NCBI RefSeq assembly: GCF_010078235.1
Contig: NZ_JAABOS010000008.1
Location: 164,692 to 228,691, forward strand
Direction: 5' to 3'
DNA length: 64,000 bases
Source: Cognatundibacterium crateris
GTDB lineage: Bacteria > Pseudomonadota > Gammaproteobacteria > Burkholderiales > Burkholderiaceae_D
How positions within the stretch are numbered: the stretch's first letter is position 1; every line of letters starts with the position of its first letter. The notes under the pieces are model-generated. The model did not search any database. It saw nothing but the letters and a program-made list of their open reading frames with translations, and had not been told where the DNA came from. The position numbers were made by a program, and so were the translations under genes. Below are positions 1 through 10,500 of the stretch, piece after piece.

Positions 1-2122
1 CAAATCGTATGAACCCGCTCACACTATGCATGGCAATTTCTTTCAGTCCATTGAGCGGATGATCCATATCCCGCTCGTTAGACCAGTTTAGCCAGACGTC
101 AGCACGGCCTATGGTGCAACTGATCAGTTCCATCTGCTGCTTCATGTCCAGCTCAAGAAACTGCACACTGAGCAAGCCTTTTTTGGAAAAAATCACTTTG
201 GCCGGAAATACTGATTCGCCATTGGTTCCATACAAAGAGACCATTAAGCTGGCCTCTTTTTCCATCAAAAAGCCTTCAGGCACCCGGAACGACATACCGC
301 CCATAGAAAAATCTTCGGTCTGACAAACCAGTGAGTGCCCGGTTGGCAAACGCAGGCTGGCATTGAGCACAGCGCGTACCCGATGGGTACGGCGCACCTG
401 CTTGGTCTCGGTCGCTACCGCCAGTGTCGCACCCAATATCACCAGGTTATAGATAGTCCATAACATATTCAGGATCACCGTGTCTAATTCGTAGGTATTC
501 CACCACAAAGCACGGCCAATACCGATCAGGAAACCCAGAATATTCAAACCCAGCATGATCAGGTAGGGTTTAGAAATAACCCAGTCAAAATGTTCTTTTT
601 CAACCAGACCACCTTTAGCGGTCACGTTGAATTTACCAAGTTTGGGATTGATCAGCGCAACCAGCGTAGGTCGGAAAATATACCAGGCCAGCGTGGCTTC
701 ATACACTTCAGCCCAGAATGAATGCCGGTGTGCACCCTGTATCCGCGAGTTAGTCAGATTCGCATGCAATAAATGTGGCAGCGAATATGCCGCAATCGTC
801 AGCGCGGACGCTTTGATGATGTGGACTTCGAAAAACAGATAAGAAATGGGGGCCAGCAAAAACACCATGCGTGGCAAGCCATAGAAAAAATGCAGCATCG
901 CATTGCTATAACAAAGGCGCTGTCCGAAGGATAATCCCTTGCCAAGCAATGGATTATCTACCCGGAATATCTGCGCCATACCACGTGCCCAGCGAATACG
1001 CTGACCTACGTGCGCAGACAAACTTTCGGTTGCCAGGCCGGCTGCCTGCGGAAGAGCCAGATATGCCGTGTTATAGCCTAAACGCTGCATCTTCAGGGCG
1101 GTATGCGCATCCTCGGTCACCGTCTCAACGGCAATCCCGCCGACCTCTTCCAGACAAGTACGCCGCAAAATGGCACAGGAACCGCAGAAGAAAGTAGCAT
1201 TCCAAAGATCATTCCCATCCTGAATCAGGCCGTAAAATAACTCACCTTCATTCGGAACATTACGGAAAGTCTGCAGATTACGTTCAAACGGATCGGGCGA
1301 TAAAAAATGGTGGGGGGTCTGCACCATGGCCAGCTTTGGATCAACCAGAAACCAGCCCATGGTGTACTGCAAAAAGGAACGGGTCGGCATGTGATCGCAA
1401 TCAAAAATGGCAACAAACTCCCCATTTGTTCGCTTGAGCGCGGCATTAATATTGCCAGCTTTAGCGTGATTGTTATCTGCCCGTGTGAAGCATTGCACAC
1501 CGATCGATGCGGCAAATTCTGCAAACTCTGGACGACGGCCGTCATCCAGAATGATGATGTTGAGCTTATCTTTGGGCCAATCGATACCCATCGCCGCCAT
1601 CACCGTGGGTTTGACCACACTCAAGTCTTCGTTATAGCTGGGGATGAACAGATCAACCGTAGGCCAGCTTGAAGTATCAGCAGGGAGTATCACTGGCTTA
1701 CGTTTCAATGGCCAGGCAGTTTGCAGATAGCCCAGCAACAGAACCAGCCAGGCATAGACCTCTGCCATGATCAGCACGAGTGCAAAGAACAGATCGATGA
1801 GGTTTTCTGTATCGATGGTATAGGCAATCCGCCAATAGATGTAACGGCTGGTTGCACTCACCGAGAACATCACCATGATCAGCGAAATCAGGGTGCCGGT
1901 GTAACGGCGCAGATACATCGCAGCCAGAAAAACAATGGCAGAAAACAGCGTCTGCAAAGGCAGATCCATGGGGACACTGATCGCAGTCCAGTAGAGTAAA
2001 GCGGCAAATATCAGTGCCACTATGCGCGGTCCTTTCGCCTCCCATCCATGCCAGTTCACCATCGCGCGGCCAAACTCATTGAGCCGGCCATACATGTAAC
2101 GGGAATTCAATATTGAGCGCAT
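1..2122 (-). CDS. bcsA: Cellulose synthase catalytic subunit BcsA (3' end cut by window edge)
   Basis: Membrane glycosyltransferase family 2 enzyme that polymerises UDP-glucose into beta-1,4-glucan and exports it. About 707 residues are visible. The N-terminus has several hydrophobic segments. The GT2 core shows FDCDH, TED and QRIRW (near 984-998), the hallmark of processive cellulose synthases. Near the left edge is a PilZ domain with RRTHR (RxxxR) and DFSMGG (DxSxxG), so c-di-GMP activation is expected. The ATG at 2122 shares one base with the bcsQ stop (TAATG), implying translational coupling. The gene runs off the left edge; bcsB and bcsC probably lie beyond it. The family call is very safe. 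Confidence 0.95.
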   Translation of the reverse strand, partial: MRSILNSRYMYGRLNEFGRAMVNWHGWEAKGPRIVALIFAALLYWTAISVPMDLPLQTLFSAIVFLAAMYLRRYTGTLISLIMVMFSVSATSRYIYWRIAYTIDTENLIDLFFALVLIMAEVYAWLVLLLGYLQTAWPLKRKPVILPADTSSWPTVDLFIPSYNEDLSVVKPTVMAAMGIDWPKDKLNIIILDDGRRPEFAEFAASIGVQCFTRADNNHAKAGNINAALKRTNGEFVAIFDCDHMPTRSFLQYTMGWFLVDPKLAMVQTPHHFLSPDPFERNLQTFRNVPNEGELFYGLIQDGNDLWNATFFCGSCAILRRTCLEEVGGIAVETVTEDAHTALKMQRLGYNTAYLALPQAAGLATESLSAHVGQRIRWARGMAQIFRVDNPLLGKGLSFGQRLCYSNAMLHFFYGLPRMVFLLAPISYLFFEVHIIKASALTIAAYSLPHLLHANLTNSRIQGAHRHSFWAEVYEATLAWYIFRPTLVALINPKLGKFNVTAKGGLVEKEHFDWVISKPYLIMLGLNILGFLIGIGRALWWNTYELDTVILNMLWTIYNLVILGATLAVATETKQVRRTHRVRAVLNASLRLPTGHSLVCQTEDFSMGGMSFRVPEGFLMEKEASLMVSLYGTNGESVFPAKVIFSKKGLLSVQFLELDMKQQMELISCTIGRADVWLNWSNERDMDHPLNGLKEIAMHSVSGFIRF

Positions 2123-2889
2123 TAGTCGATCAGCCCGAAATGAGTTTGTAGCCACTGCGCCAGATGTTGTACATCCTGCGTGGCGGAGCAGAATCGCGCA
2201 TACTCGGCGACTGGCATCTGACAGGCAAGCGCCTCCCTGACCCCTTCATCGCGATGGATCGCGGCTGGAACAAAACGCCCCCCCAATTGCGCACGTAACA
2301 TGCCGTAGACATCCCGACACAACTGTTTGGACGCGTCCATTTGGTTCAAAACAAAGCAATGTCCAAGAAAATCCTTACGTTTACCGGTATAAAACTCGAG
2401 CAGTGCTTCAATCGACGGCACAGTCGAATAAGAAGCCGCATCCGGCTTCAGGACCACCAACCCTACATGAGCAACCTGCAATACCTGCTGCAAATAGATG
2501 CTGGGCCCAGGCGGTGTATCGATCAGTACCACGGCATTTTCCTGCAAGCCCAGCGAGTTCAGATGCTGAAACAACCAGTTCGGCTGAAACTGAACACCGT
2601 GTTCAAATTGCTCACGCTCTTTTGCATTAACAATACCATAGGGAATAAAATCGACTCCAAAACGACTGACATGCATAAATGGACGCCAACCGCCGGAAGC
2701 AGCCTCAGGTCTGGCTATGCCCGAGGTTTCTTCATAGGGCATACCAAAATGTAAACGCAAGGCGTTTTGTGGATCGAGATCCAGTACCGTTATTCTTTCC
2801 CCTAATTGCGACAGTGCGGCAGCCAGATTGGCTGTTACCGTCGTTTTTCCGACGCCACCTTTGGGAGAAATAACAGCAACAACTCTCAT
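2122..2889 (-). CDS. bcsQ: Cellulose biosynthesis protein BcsQ (ParA/MinD-like ATPase)
   Basis: A 255-residue SIMIBI-class ATPase that helps place or activate the cellulose synthase complex in other bacteria. A deviant Walker A motif (KGGVGKTT) lies at residues 10-17, followed by DLDPQNA and a switch-like DTPPGPS. The start ATG overlaps the bcsP stop by 4 bases (ATGA) and the stop overlaps bcsA by one base, so bcsP-bcsQ-bcsA are tightly coupled. A diverged paralogue lies at 4366-5136. Of the two, this one is embedded in the operon and is the likelier functional BcsQ. Confidence 0.93.
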   Translation of the reverse strand: MRVVAVISPKGGVGKTTVTANLAAALSQLGERITVLDLDPQNALRLHFGMPYEETSGIARPEAASGGWRPFMHVSRFGVDFIPYGIVNAKEREQFEHGVQFQPNWLFQHLNSLGLQENAVVLIDTPPGPSIYLQQVLQVAHVGLVVLKPDAASYSTVPSIEALLEFYTGKRKDFLGHCFVLNQMDASKQLCRDVYGMLRAQLGGRFVPAAIHRDEGVREALACQMPVAEYARFCSATQDVQHLAQWLQTHFGLID

Positions 2890-3455
2890 GACCTGAATAT
2901 TTTTTTGAAGAAGGATTGATTCGGTGTCTCAATACGCTTACTTTGCTCTGGTTTTTTTGCCAGGCGATCCAGTATGGCAGTGACAGAACGCTGTCTGTTT
3001 TGCCCCACGTCAGGAACGATCCCGGGTGTCGCAGCAACTGTACTAAACAAAGACTGTCCTCGCTGTGGAGACGGCGTATTGATGCCAGCAGTTTGCCTGA
3101 CCTGCGTTTCAGGCTGAATTTCCGGTTGAACAAGAGGGGCAGATTTATCAAGGCGAAATAGCGGCTCTGCCTGAGCTGCTAATGCACGTGAATCCGGCGC
3201 TGTCTCTTTCAGATAAGCGGCCGCATCCTGAGTCTGTTGCGTCAATGCAGATAATGAAAATTCAGGCGCTTCGTCTGTGTCATCTTCTGCATAGGTCGCA
3301 GCATGTACACGCACATCCCGCAGCAATGGCCAACGCTGCCTGGCCTGCTCACTGTCTACATCACGGTTAATCTCGCGATACCCGCTGGCAGACTGCCCAA
3401 ATTTCTGAAACAGATTTTTAATGTCGTCATCCATAATATTCACCATCTTCATCAT
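2886..3455 (-). CDS. bcsP: BcsP-like cellulose operon protein
   Basis: A 189-residue hydrophilic protein with no membrane segment. The N-terminal 45 residues contain DDIKNLFQKFG, a YREI motif and RWPLL, which resemble the short BcsR protein of enterobacteria. The rest is Gln/Pro/Ala-rich and probably disordered, ending in a basic FFKKIFRS tail. This arrangement matches BcsP of type I bcs operons that also encode BcsD. It lies between bcsD and bcsQ and overlaps bcsQ by 4 bases. Its molecular role is not established; a regulatory or scaffolding part in the synthase complex is an inference. Confidence 0.75.
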   Translation of the reverse strand: MMKMVNIMDDDIKNLFQKFGQSASGYREINRDVDSEQARQRWPLLRDVRVHAATYAEDDTDEAPEFSLSALTQQTQDAAAYLKETAPDSRALAAQAEPLFRLDKSAPLVQPEIQPETQVRQTAGINTPSPQRGQSLFSTVAATPGIVPDVGQNRQRSVTAILDRLAKKPEQSKRIETPNQSFFKKIFRS

Positions 3456-3479
3456 TTAGCGAAAGCATCACGCTCCATT

Positions 3480-3971
3480 TCAACGACGCCCGAAAAATGG
3501 CGACTCTTCTACCTGTCTCTTGAGCTCAAAGACCAGAACCTGAGCAATGCCCGCGTCACCGGCTTTCTGTTGCAATCGCAAGGAAGGATCCATTCCCATC
3601 CCTTCAAACCAGCTGGCATAAATCCCTTCCAGTAAGGCAGGGGTCCAGATCAGTGATTGTTCACCAAATGCCGCTTTGAGGGGGCTCGCATGGTGTAACA
3701 AAACCAATGCCTCAGCTTCTTCATTCACCTCCACCCACCCCCAGTGCATGCGACTCCAAATTGCATTCATGTTATCTTCAAGCAACTGCAAACTATCACC
3801 ACCTGGAAACCCAAGACCCGGTGCCATGTTGCGACCTAACTGGTGCATGAATAGTCGCAAATCCTTTAAGTCGCCCTTGGAAGAAAATTCCACTGAAAAT
3901 GCATTCAAAAAAGCTCGCCATTGCAATGAACATTGCTGTGACTCGTAATATTGGAGATCGTTTTTTGACAT
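3480..3971 (-). CDS. bcsD: Cellulose synthase subunit D (BcsD)
   Basis: About 163 residues, close to the roughly 156 of Komagataeibacter CesD. BcsD forms a periplasmic octameric channel through which glucan chains pass and are ordered. The family is recognised from overall similarity, with FLNAFSVEFS, a Gly-rich GLGFPGGDS stretch and HWGWVEV. I chose ATG 3971 because GGAAG lies 8 bases upstream; an in-frame GTG at 3986 would add five residues. It is the first gene of the bcsD-P-Q-A run. A type I bcs operon with BcsD suggests ordered cellulose. Confidence 0.82.
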   Translation of the reverse strand: MSKNDLQYYESQQCSLQWRAFLNAFSVEFSSKGDLKDLRLFMHQLGRNMAPGLGFPGGDSLQLLEDNMNAIWSRMHWGWVEVNEEAEALVLLHHASPLKAAFGEQSLIWTPALLEGIYASWFEGMGMDPSLRLQQKAGDAGIAQVLVFELKRQVEESPFFGRR

Positions 3972-4365
3972 AATGAACACTTCCACTCAATGATTGCAAA
4001 AACGATCCCGGGACATTTCACCGGAACCGCTTACAATTACTTACAACTTTACCACCCGGCACAACTTATCGTCCAGAAAGTTAAAGTGCAGAATTGTCAA
4101 CAATCTATAAGCCTAAATTTTCCGGTAAAAATAAGCACAAACAAATTTACCTAAAAGAAATATTTTTTTACAACAATTTTCCCGAAATTAAGTCTGCGCT
4201 GCCAGATAGTTGCCTCATATATGGCTATTATTGCTTAACGGCCCGAAAACAGAAAAATAAATACAAAAATACGAGAATTTCTATTTACATGTAAATATCC
4301 CAAACAGGCTACATGTAAGCCAACATGTCACTTCGCTTAATGCATCATGACATGTAAGTGGCTGC
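3972..4365. promoter_or_regulatory. bcs upstream region with four ACATGT sites
   Basis: AT-rich gap between the second bcsQ-like gene and bcsD. It should hold the bcsD-P-Q-A promoter, reading leftwards. The hexamer ACATGT occurs four times within 70 bp: 4287-4292 (inside the perfect palindrome ATTTACATGTAAAT, 4283-4296), 4311-4316, 4323-4328 and 4350-4355. The spacings are 24, 12 and 27 bp. The cluster lies roughly 310-380 bp upstream of bcsD and just after the stop of the preceding gene. I see no convincing protein gene here. Confidence 0.45.
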
Positions 4366-5136
4366 TCAGGATACCTGGTGCGGCAAACCTCGTATTATCC
4401 AATCCGTAATATGAAAGATATTTTGGGATGCAGCATTTTCAGGCTGATGAGCGACGACCGGTTTCTCAAAAGCCAAAGCTTCTTCAACGGCATCACTTTC
4501 CGGCACCACGAAAGGAAGCATTCTTTGTCCCAACTTCTCTGAAAACAAAGTAAGCACATCCTGTGCCAACTGACGTTGGTTGCTCTGATTAATCAGATAA
4601 GCAGAACCTATTCTGACTTTCAATCCGGCAGTGTAGCTGGCAATCAGTTCCTCCATCTCAGGCAAGGTTGAGTAAGAGGCCGCATCAGCCAGAACCACCG
4701 CCAGCAAAAAATCTGCCGCGCGCATCGCTTGCTTCAGATACACCGAGGGTCCGGGAGGTGTATCGAGTATGACGATTGTCTGATCCGGCAGCTTTGCCGC
4801 CATAAGCTTGGTTTTCAACCAATCTTCCTGCACTGCCAGCGTCGCTTCAAATTTTTGCCTGCGTTGCTCGCTGCAACTGCCATAAGGAACCAGCGCCACA
4901 TCAAAAACGGTCTGATGCATCACACCTGCCAAACGCGTTCTGCTGGCATTGAGTGAACTGATGCCCTTAGCGACATCCGGGTCAAGTCCCCCCAAATGCC
5001 ATTGCATGGCATTTTGCGGATCCAGATCAATTACAAGCACCGGCCGTCCGCGTTGCGCCAAACCAGCAGCAAGATTGGCCGACACCGTTGTTTTTCCAAC
5101 ACCGCCTTTGGCGGATACGATAGCGATGACAAACAT
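4366..5136 (-). CDS. Second BcsQ-like ParA-family ATPase
   Basis: A 256-residue MinD/ParA ATPase, clearly paralogous to the bcsQ product. It shares KGGVGKTT near residues 11-18, DLDPQNAMQWH, DTPPGPSVYL and DAASYST. No parB, parS or flagellar gene lies nearby, so plasmid or chromosome partitioning is unlikely. It lies upstream of bcsD on the same strand, separated by a 394-bp regulatory gap, so it is probably transcribed from its own promoter or with tldD. Duplicate BcsQ-type ATPases in one locus are unusual. The exact role is unknown. Confidence 0.8.
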   Translation of the reverse strand: MFVIAIVSAKGGVGKTTVSANLAAGLAQRGRPVLVIDLDPQNAMQWHLGGLDPDVAKGISSLNASRTRLAGVMHQTVFDVALVPYGSCSEQRRQKFEATLAVQEDWLKTKLMAAKLPDQTIVILDTPPGPSVYLKQAMRAADFLLAVVLADAASYSTLPEMEELIASYTAGLKVRIGSAYLINQSNQRQLAQDVLTLFSEKLGQRMLPFVVPESDAVEEALAFEKPVVAHQPENAASQNIFHITDWIIRGLPHQVS

Positions 5137-5155
5137 AGGTATTGCCCTGTAGGTA

Positions 5156-6616
5156 TTAAGCGGTACCGCCTACAGTCAACCCTTCTATACGCATGCTAGG
5201 CTGACCAACGCCGACCGGCAGGCTCTGCCCTTCTTTGCCACAGACCCCAATGCCGGAATCCAGCTGCAAATCATTACCTATCATAGAGACGTGATTGAGC
5301 ACCTCAGGCCCATTACCAATCAGCGTTGCGCCTTTGACCGGGTAGCTGATTTTTCCGTTTTCTATCATGTAAGCCTCACTGGCGGAAAACACGAATTTCC
5401 CATTCGTGATATCCACCTGCCCACCGCCGAAATTGACGGCATACAGGCCATTTTTGACTGAAGCCAGTATCTCTTCCGGATCTTTGTCGCCAGCCAGCAT
5501 ATAGGTATTGGTCATGCGTGGCATAGGCAGATGCGCAAAGGATTCACGTCGCGCATTACCTGTAATATCCATCTTCATCAGGCGGGCATTCATCGTATCC
5601 TGCATATAGCCCTTCAGGATGCCGTCTTCTATCAGTACATTGCACTGAGTAGGATTGCCTTCATCGTCGATATTCAGGGAACCGCGCCGGTTTTGCATCG
5701 TGCCATCATCCACCACGGTCACACCTTTGGCTGCTACCCGCTCACCGATACGGCCAGAGAAAGTGCTGGAACCCTTGCGGTTGAAATCACCTTCCAGACC
5801 ATGTCCGACCGCCTCATGCAGCAACACGCCAGGCCAGCCCGGACCAAGCACCACTGTCATCGGCCCCGCCGGTGCCGGACGTGCATCCAGATTCACCAAC
5901 GCAGACTTGACCGCCTCATCGGCAAATTTCTCCAGCAAAGCATCGGTAAAGTAAGCATAGTCGTAACGACCACCACCGCCACTGGAACCCATTTCACGCC
6001 GGCCATTCTGTTCGGCGATCACGGTTACCGACACCCGCACCAGCGGCCGTACATCCGCTGCCATCACACCATCGCTACGCGCCACCATCACCACATCGTA
6101 TTCGCCGGACAGTGAAGCCATCACCTGCACAATGCGTGGATCCTTAGCGCGCGCAATACGTTCTACACGCTCCAGCAAGCGCACTTTCTGATTTGCATCC
6201 AGAGAATGTAAGGGGTCGTTCGGCAAATACAAATCGCGTCCGACCGCTTCAGCCATGGTTTTAGCGACTTTCACTTTCCCCGCGCCCTGGCGCGCGATGG
6301 TACGGGTTGCCACAGCAGCCTCGGACAAGGCTTTACCGGAAATTTCATCAGAATACGCAAATGCGGTTTTATCGCCAGACACCGCGCGCACGCCAACGCC
6401 CTGATCGATAGAAAAACTGCCGGTCTTGACGATACCCTCTTCCAGACTCCAGCCTTCGCTGCGGGTAAATTGGAAATACAGATCCGCGTAATCAACACGA
6501 TGCGTAAACATCGAGGCGAGAACCTGATTTAACTGATTTTCGTCCAGTCCAAAAGGAGTAAGCAACACATCACGAGCGATGGTCAAATGGCTAGGAGTCG
6601 GTACGCTGGAAGTCAT
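5156..6616 (-). CDS. tldD: Metalloprotease TldD
   Basis: A 486-residue cytosolic zinc peptidase subunit. TldD with TldE (PmbA) degrades unfolded peptides and matures microcin B17 and similar peptides in enterobacteria. The HEAVGHG motif (HExxxH) lies a little past the middle, followed by the conserved [12 protein letters not shown] stretch. Length matches the family (about 480). The ATG at 6616 is followed by a short polar leader. It lies 107 bp downstream of the amidase gene on the same strand, an order (yhdP, nitrilase, tldD) common in betaproteobacteria and gammaproteobacteria. Confidence 0.95.
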   Translation of the reverse strand: MTSSVPTPSHLTIARDVLLTPFGLDENQLNQVLASMFTHRVDYADLYFQFTRSEGWSLEEGIVKTGSFSIDQGVGVRAVSGDKTAFAYSDEISGKALSEAAVATRTIARQGAGKVKVAKTMAEAVGRDLYLPNDPLHSLDANQKVRLLERVERIARAKDPRIVQVMASLSGEYDVVMVARSDGVMAADVRPLVRVSVTVIAEQNGRREMGSSGGGGRYDYAYFTDALLEKFADEAVKSALVNLDARPAPAGPMTVVLGPGWPGVLLHEAVGHGLEGDFNRKGSSTFSGRIGERVAAKGVTVVDDGTMQNRRGSLNIDDEGNPTQCNVLIEDGILKGYMQDTMNARLMKMDITGNARRESFAHLPMPRMTNTYMLAGDKDPEEILASVKNGLYAVNFGGGQVDITNGKFVFSASEAYMIENGKISYPVKGATLIGNGPEVLNHVSMIGNDLQLDSGIGVCGKEGQSLPVGVGQPSMRIEGLTVGGTA

Positions 6617-6723
6617 AAATTAAGAGGCTCACGCAGAAAAAAACAGTAATGCAGGCATTGTAGTTCAGAAGCTGCCTGCAACACAGAAGGGACGCAAATA
6701 TTAAGGCGGACAAAACAGCAGGA

Positions 6724-7521
6724 TCACATGCGGCGATGACGTAAGGCTGGCAGGCTCTCTCTGACTGACGCGATCTGTGCCTGATCTATCTCGCCAGCTA
6801 CAACACCCTCACCTTCAGCCTGGCAGGCCAGCACTTTACCCCAGGGATCAATCAGCATGCTATGACCCCAGGTGCGGCGGCCATTGCTATGTACCCCGCC
6901 CTGACCACAGGCCAGCAAATAGCACTGATTCTCAACAGCTCTGGCACGCAACAGGATTTCCCAGTGCGCCTCACCGGTCGTATAAGTAAATGCTGCAGTC
7001 ACTATCATCAGGTTGCAAGGCCCCAGTGCGCGAAACAACTCAGGGAAGCGCAGGTCATAACAGATCGCCAGTCCTATCCTACCCAGTTCAGAATCAAAAC
7101 TGACAACTTCATGACCCGCTGTAATGGTGCGCGACTCTTCATAAGACTCACTGCCTTTCTGAAAACCGAACAGATGTATTTTGTCGTAACGCGCTTTCAA
7201 TTCACCATCCGGCCCATAGACTAAGGTCGTATTCAGTACCTTATCTGCTTCAGCAGACTTCAAGGGTATGGTTCCGCCTATCAGCCAGACACCGAGTTCG
7301 CGTGCGATTGCAGATAAAAACGTCTGCATACGGCCATTCCCCGGCTCTTCCGCAATCAATAATTTGTCCGTATCCTGCTGTCCCATTAAGGGCCAGTATT
7401 CGGGCAATAGCAGCAACTGCGCTCCGTCTGCCGCAGCCTGCCGTAGCAGGCGCTCTGCTGTCGCCAGATTGTCATTCAAGTCCGAAGACGAAATCATCTG
7501 TATCGCCGCAAGCTTCATCAT
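6724..7521 (-). CDS. Carbon-nitrogen hydrolase (Nit1-type, deaminated glutathione amidase-like)
   Basis: A 265-residue nitrilase-superfamily amidase. The Glu-Lys-Cys triad is visible: E41 in LLLLPEYWP, a Lys in YDKIHLFG and the nucleophile Cys in AICYDLRFPE. The YDLRFPE signature and tight linkage to yhdP and tldD suggest the Nit1/YbeM group, which repairs deaminated glutathione. The substrate cannot be proven from sequence. The start overlaps the yhdP stop by 4 bases (ATGA); a second ATG follows immediately (7518). It is probably co-transcribed with yhdP. Confidence 0.9.
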   Translation of the reverse strand: MMKLAAIQMISSSDLNDNLATAERLLRQAAADGAQLLLLPEYWPLMGQQDTDKLLIAEEPGNGRMQTFLSAIARELGVWLIGGTIPLKSAEADKVLNTTLVYGPDGELKARYDKIHLFGFQKGSESYEESRTITAGHEVVSFDSELGRIGLAICYDLRFPELFRALGPCNLMIVTAAFTYTTGEAHWEILLRARAVENQCYLLACGQGGVHSNGRRTWGHSMLIDPWGKVLACQAEGEGVVAGEIDQAQIASVRESLPALRHRRM

Positions 7522-10500
7522 TCACGTCTCCCCGTTTTACTGGTTTCAGCGGAGGAAGCACTGTTGCTGAGGCCTCCCTCCAGTTTTTTTACGACCGGCT
7601 CAGTCCAGGAGCCACTCACGCCATATTCAAATGTAAAAGCCCGGGCCAAAGGTTCGCGCAAAAACAATTGCGCCAGAAAAGTCCCAAGCCCAATGACAGG
7701 ATTCACTGCCAGTCCGTAAACAACGGAGGCAGCACCCGCATTCACCACTGGAATCACCACCACATGCAGATCCTGGGTTTCATGCACGATGTCAGCTTTA
7801 CCGGCCATCAGCACGGTCGCATTCAAGCCGCGCATTTTCAGATTTTCAGTATGGGCCCATCCTTTTTCGATCGCTGCGTTCCCACTAATGCCATCAAACG
7901 CAAAGCCTTCAGAAAACACATCGCGGAAATCCAGTGTCAGGCGGCGTGGCAAGGATTGCATACTCAATACACCTAGTAATTTCGCGGCGCCCGGATCGAC
8001 TTTTAAAAACTGACCGGCTGCCAGATCAAGCTGTATTTTCCCTGTCATGGATGGCAAGTCCATCGCAAATGGCAATCCATTCCAACGCAAATTGCCTTCA
8101 ATCTTACCTTTACCACCTTGTAAGACATTGGCAAAACCAAGCCGGTTCAGCAATTGCCCCGCATGCTGAATTTCCAGCACATATTCGAGCTGGGTCTGCC
8201 CGGCATCCGCGTGTTGCAGCCATTTGCCCGTGGCTTTTAATTCTGCGTCAGGATTTTTCAAATTGATTTTACGCAGTTGCCACTCGCTGCGACCGTTGAC
8301 CAGCTGGTTACTGGCCTGCAGTTCCAAGCGACCCATTCTTTTATTCACCAGTTCAAACTGATCCACCACAATATCGAGGCCGGGCAACTGCGTCTGTGAT
8401 TTTTTCCCATCTAACAGCTCAGTCACTTCCCTGGCCGCGGAGGCTGGAATTTTCAGGTAATCGAAGCGGCCTGTGATGGTGGAATTCGCTTGCGCCAGCG
8501 CGGCCTCATTCCAGCTCAGCGTTCCCGCAACCTGGCTGGACTTCATGCTCGCCTTCCAGTTCCCTTTTTGCTGAGTCAAACTGAGTTGCATATCATCAAA
8601 CTGTTTTCCCATCATCTGCAGATGTGCCGCCCGCAACTGCACAGATGCCGGATAAAAATACGATTCAAGACCGGTTTCTGGCTGCGCAGCAGCACCAGCA
8701 GCCTTCGCTGACATGCTATCCAGCCACTGCGACCATTCATCGATATTTAGCTGAGGAAGCTGAATTTGCCAGGCCATGCCCTGCTCAGATTCAGGGACTG
8801 GCTGACCTACGCCTATGCCGCCACGCACAACGCGCCAGCCTTTATCGCTGTCGCGCTGCTTTTGCCGCTGAAAGCGTGCTTGCGCCAGTGTGCCCAACTG
8901 CAGCTTTAACTCATCGCGAAACTGGATATTCTCATTGCTTGCCAGCGGTGTTAATTCTACTTTTAAAGGCAAGATTTCGTTTGCTGTCTTGCGCAGTGGT
9001 TCAGGAAAATGCAGCGCCATGCCTTGCAGGCTGGATTCCACCACAATCTCTGGCAACTGCTTTTTGACATTCACTGCAGCAGTATAACGACTGGAGCCGG
9101 ACAGGCGCCCATCCATGATTTTGCGGTGCTCGGGTGGCAAATAGGCGATCAAACCTTGTGCACTGGCCGTGCCATCGAGCCTGATCCGTATCGTATTGTC
9201 TTTCTGACTGCCGCCACTGATGACCACCGGGCCACCCAGTGCCGTTGCCTTAAGCGCTGGGATTGTCAACCCGGTTTCATTGAATTCCAGTTTGCCGTTC
9301 GCCGCACTGACCTGAGGAATGCCCGGCTGCAGCATTACATCGTTATTTTGAAATTGCAGAATGCCATTTACCTTAGCGTCAATCAGATGCTGCAGAGGCA
9401 GTTGCAGTTTCAGATTTAATAAAGACGAGCCACTGGCCTTGGTCTCATCCAGAAAATGGCCCAGCCAGGTCTGCACCGGACTGACAGCGACATACCCCAG
9501 CATTTGCTGCAGCGGGCCGGAGACCATTCCATCAATCTGCAACACAGCGCCATGCATCATCAGGTCAGGAATAATGGCTTTTACTTTTTTCAGATCCACC
9601 CCCAGCGTCTTCGCCGTATCGCCGGAAATCTCCATGCGCGCGCGATCAAACACAAAGCTGCCACGTATCTGATCTATCACTGGCCATAGTGCCTGCTTCG
9701 ATGCCTCCCTCAGTTCACCTGCCGTAAAATCCAGTTTAGCGCCACTCAGACTACCCTTAACCCGGAACTCGCCAGCCTGCGCGGCACGGCTATCGTTAGC
9801 AGCAAACGGAAAATGGGATAAATCTCCTTTTACTTTGACCTTTACCTCGTCAGCATAGCCATCCAACAAGGCATGGGTCAGCCAGTGACGCAAGTCCTGC
9901 GGCGCACTGGCAGGTATGTATTTATCGATGGTTTTCAGATCGAAACGGTCGATACGGCCGCTCAGATCCAGATTGCCAGCCGGATTGTCTGTATCAGGGC
10001 GCAGCGATACGCTATGCCTGCCACTGAAGCTGGCGCGCATACTTCCTTGTGCTGCATCGAATTTTTGTAGCTGAACCGTGAGCTGATCATCGTTGGCGAT
10101 CTTCCAGTTGGCGTGCACAAACAAGCGATCAAAATACAGAGATGGATCAACAAAGTAACTGGCGGTATGCAGCGCCAATGCTTTGGAGTCCACGACCAGC
10201 TTGCCGTTTTTTTCATTGGCTTCGATACTGCCGGATAAATTATCAAAGCCTGGAATCGCGGGCACGGCTGCAGTTGCCGGTCGCTTACCACGCGCAGCCA
10301 GAGCGGCTCTGGCTGCCTGTGCACGTAAGGATAAATTTTCAAATTGCCCCTGCACCTGATAACTGACGATTTCCGGATAACTGCCGCTCCATTGCGCATG
10401 CAGGTTTTTCAGCACGCCTTTAGGCGCAAAATCAGTCAGCATCTGGCGCTGCCCTGCGGGCAAGGGCAAGTGCTCCGCAAACTGGACTAAAGTCTGCAAA

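Noticed and set aside
1225..1545. Short minus-strand frames inside bcsA
   Set aside because: They are out of frame with BcsA, whose continuous frame shows FDCDH, TED, QRIRW and PilZ motifs in order, so they are shadows and bcsA is not frameshifted.
4094..4294. 66-codon plus-strand open frame before bcsD
   Set aside because: Very AT-rich, Lys/Asn/Ile/Tyr-biased and without a ribosome site; a product of base composition.
4366..5136. Plasmid or chromosome partition ParA
   Set aside because: No parB or parS-like site nearby and closest similarity is to the adjacent BcsQ.
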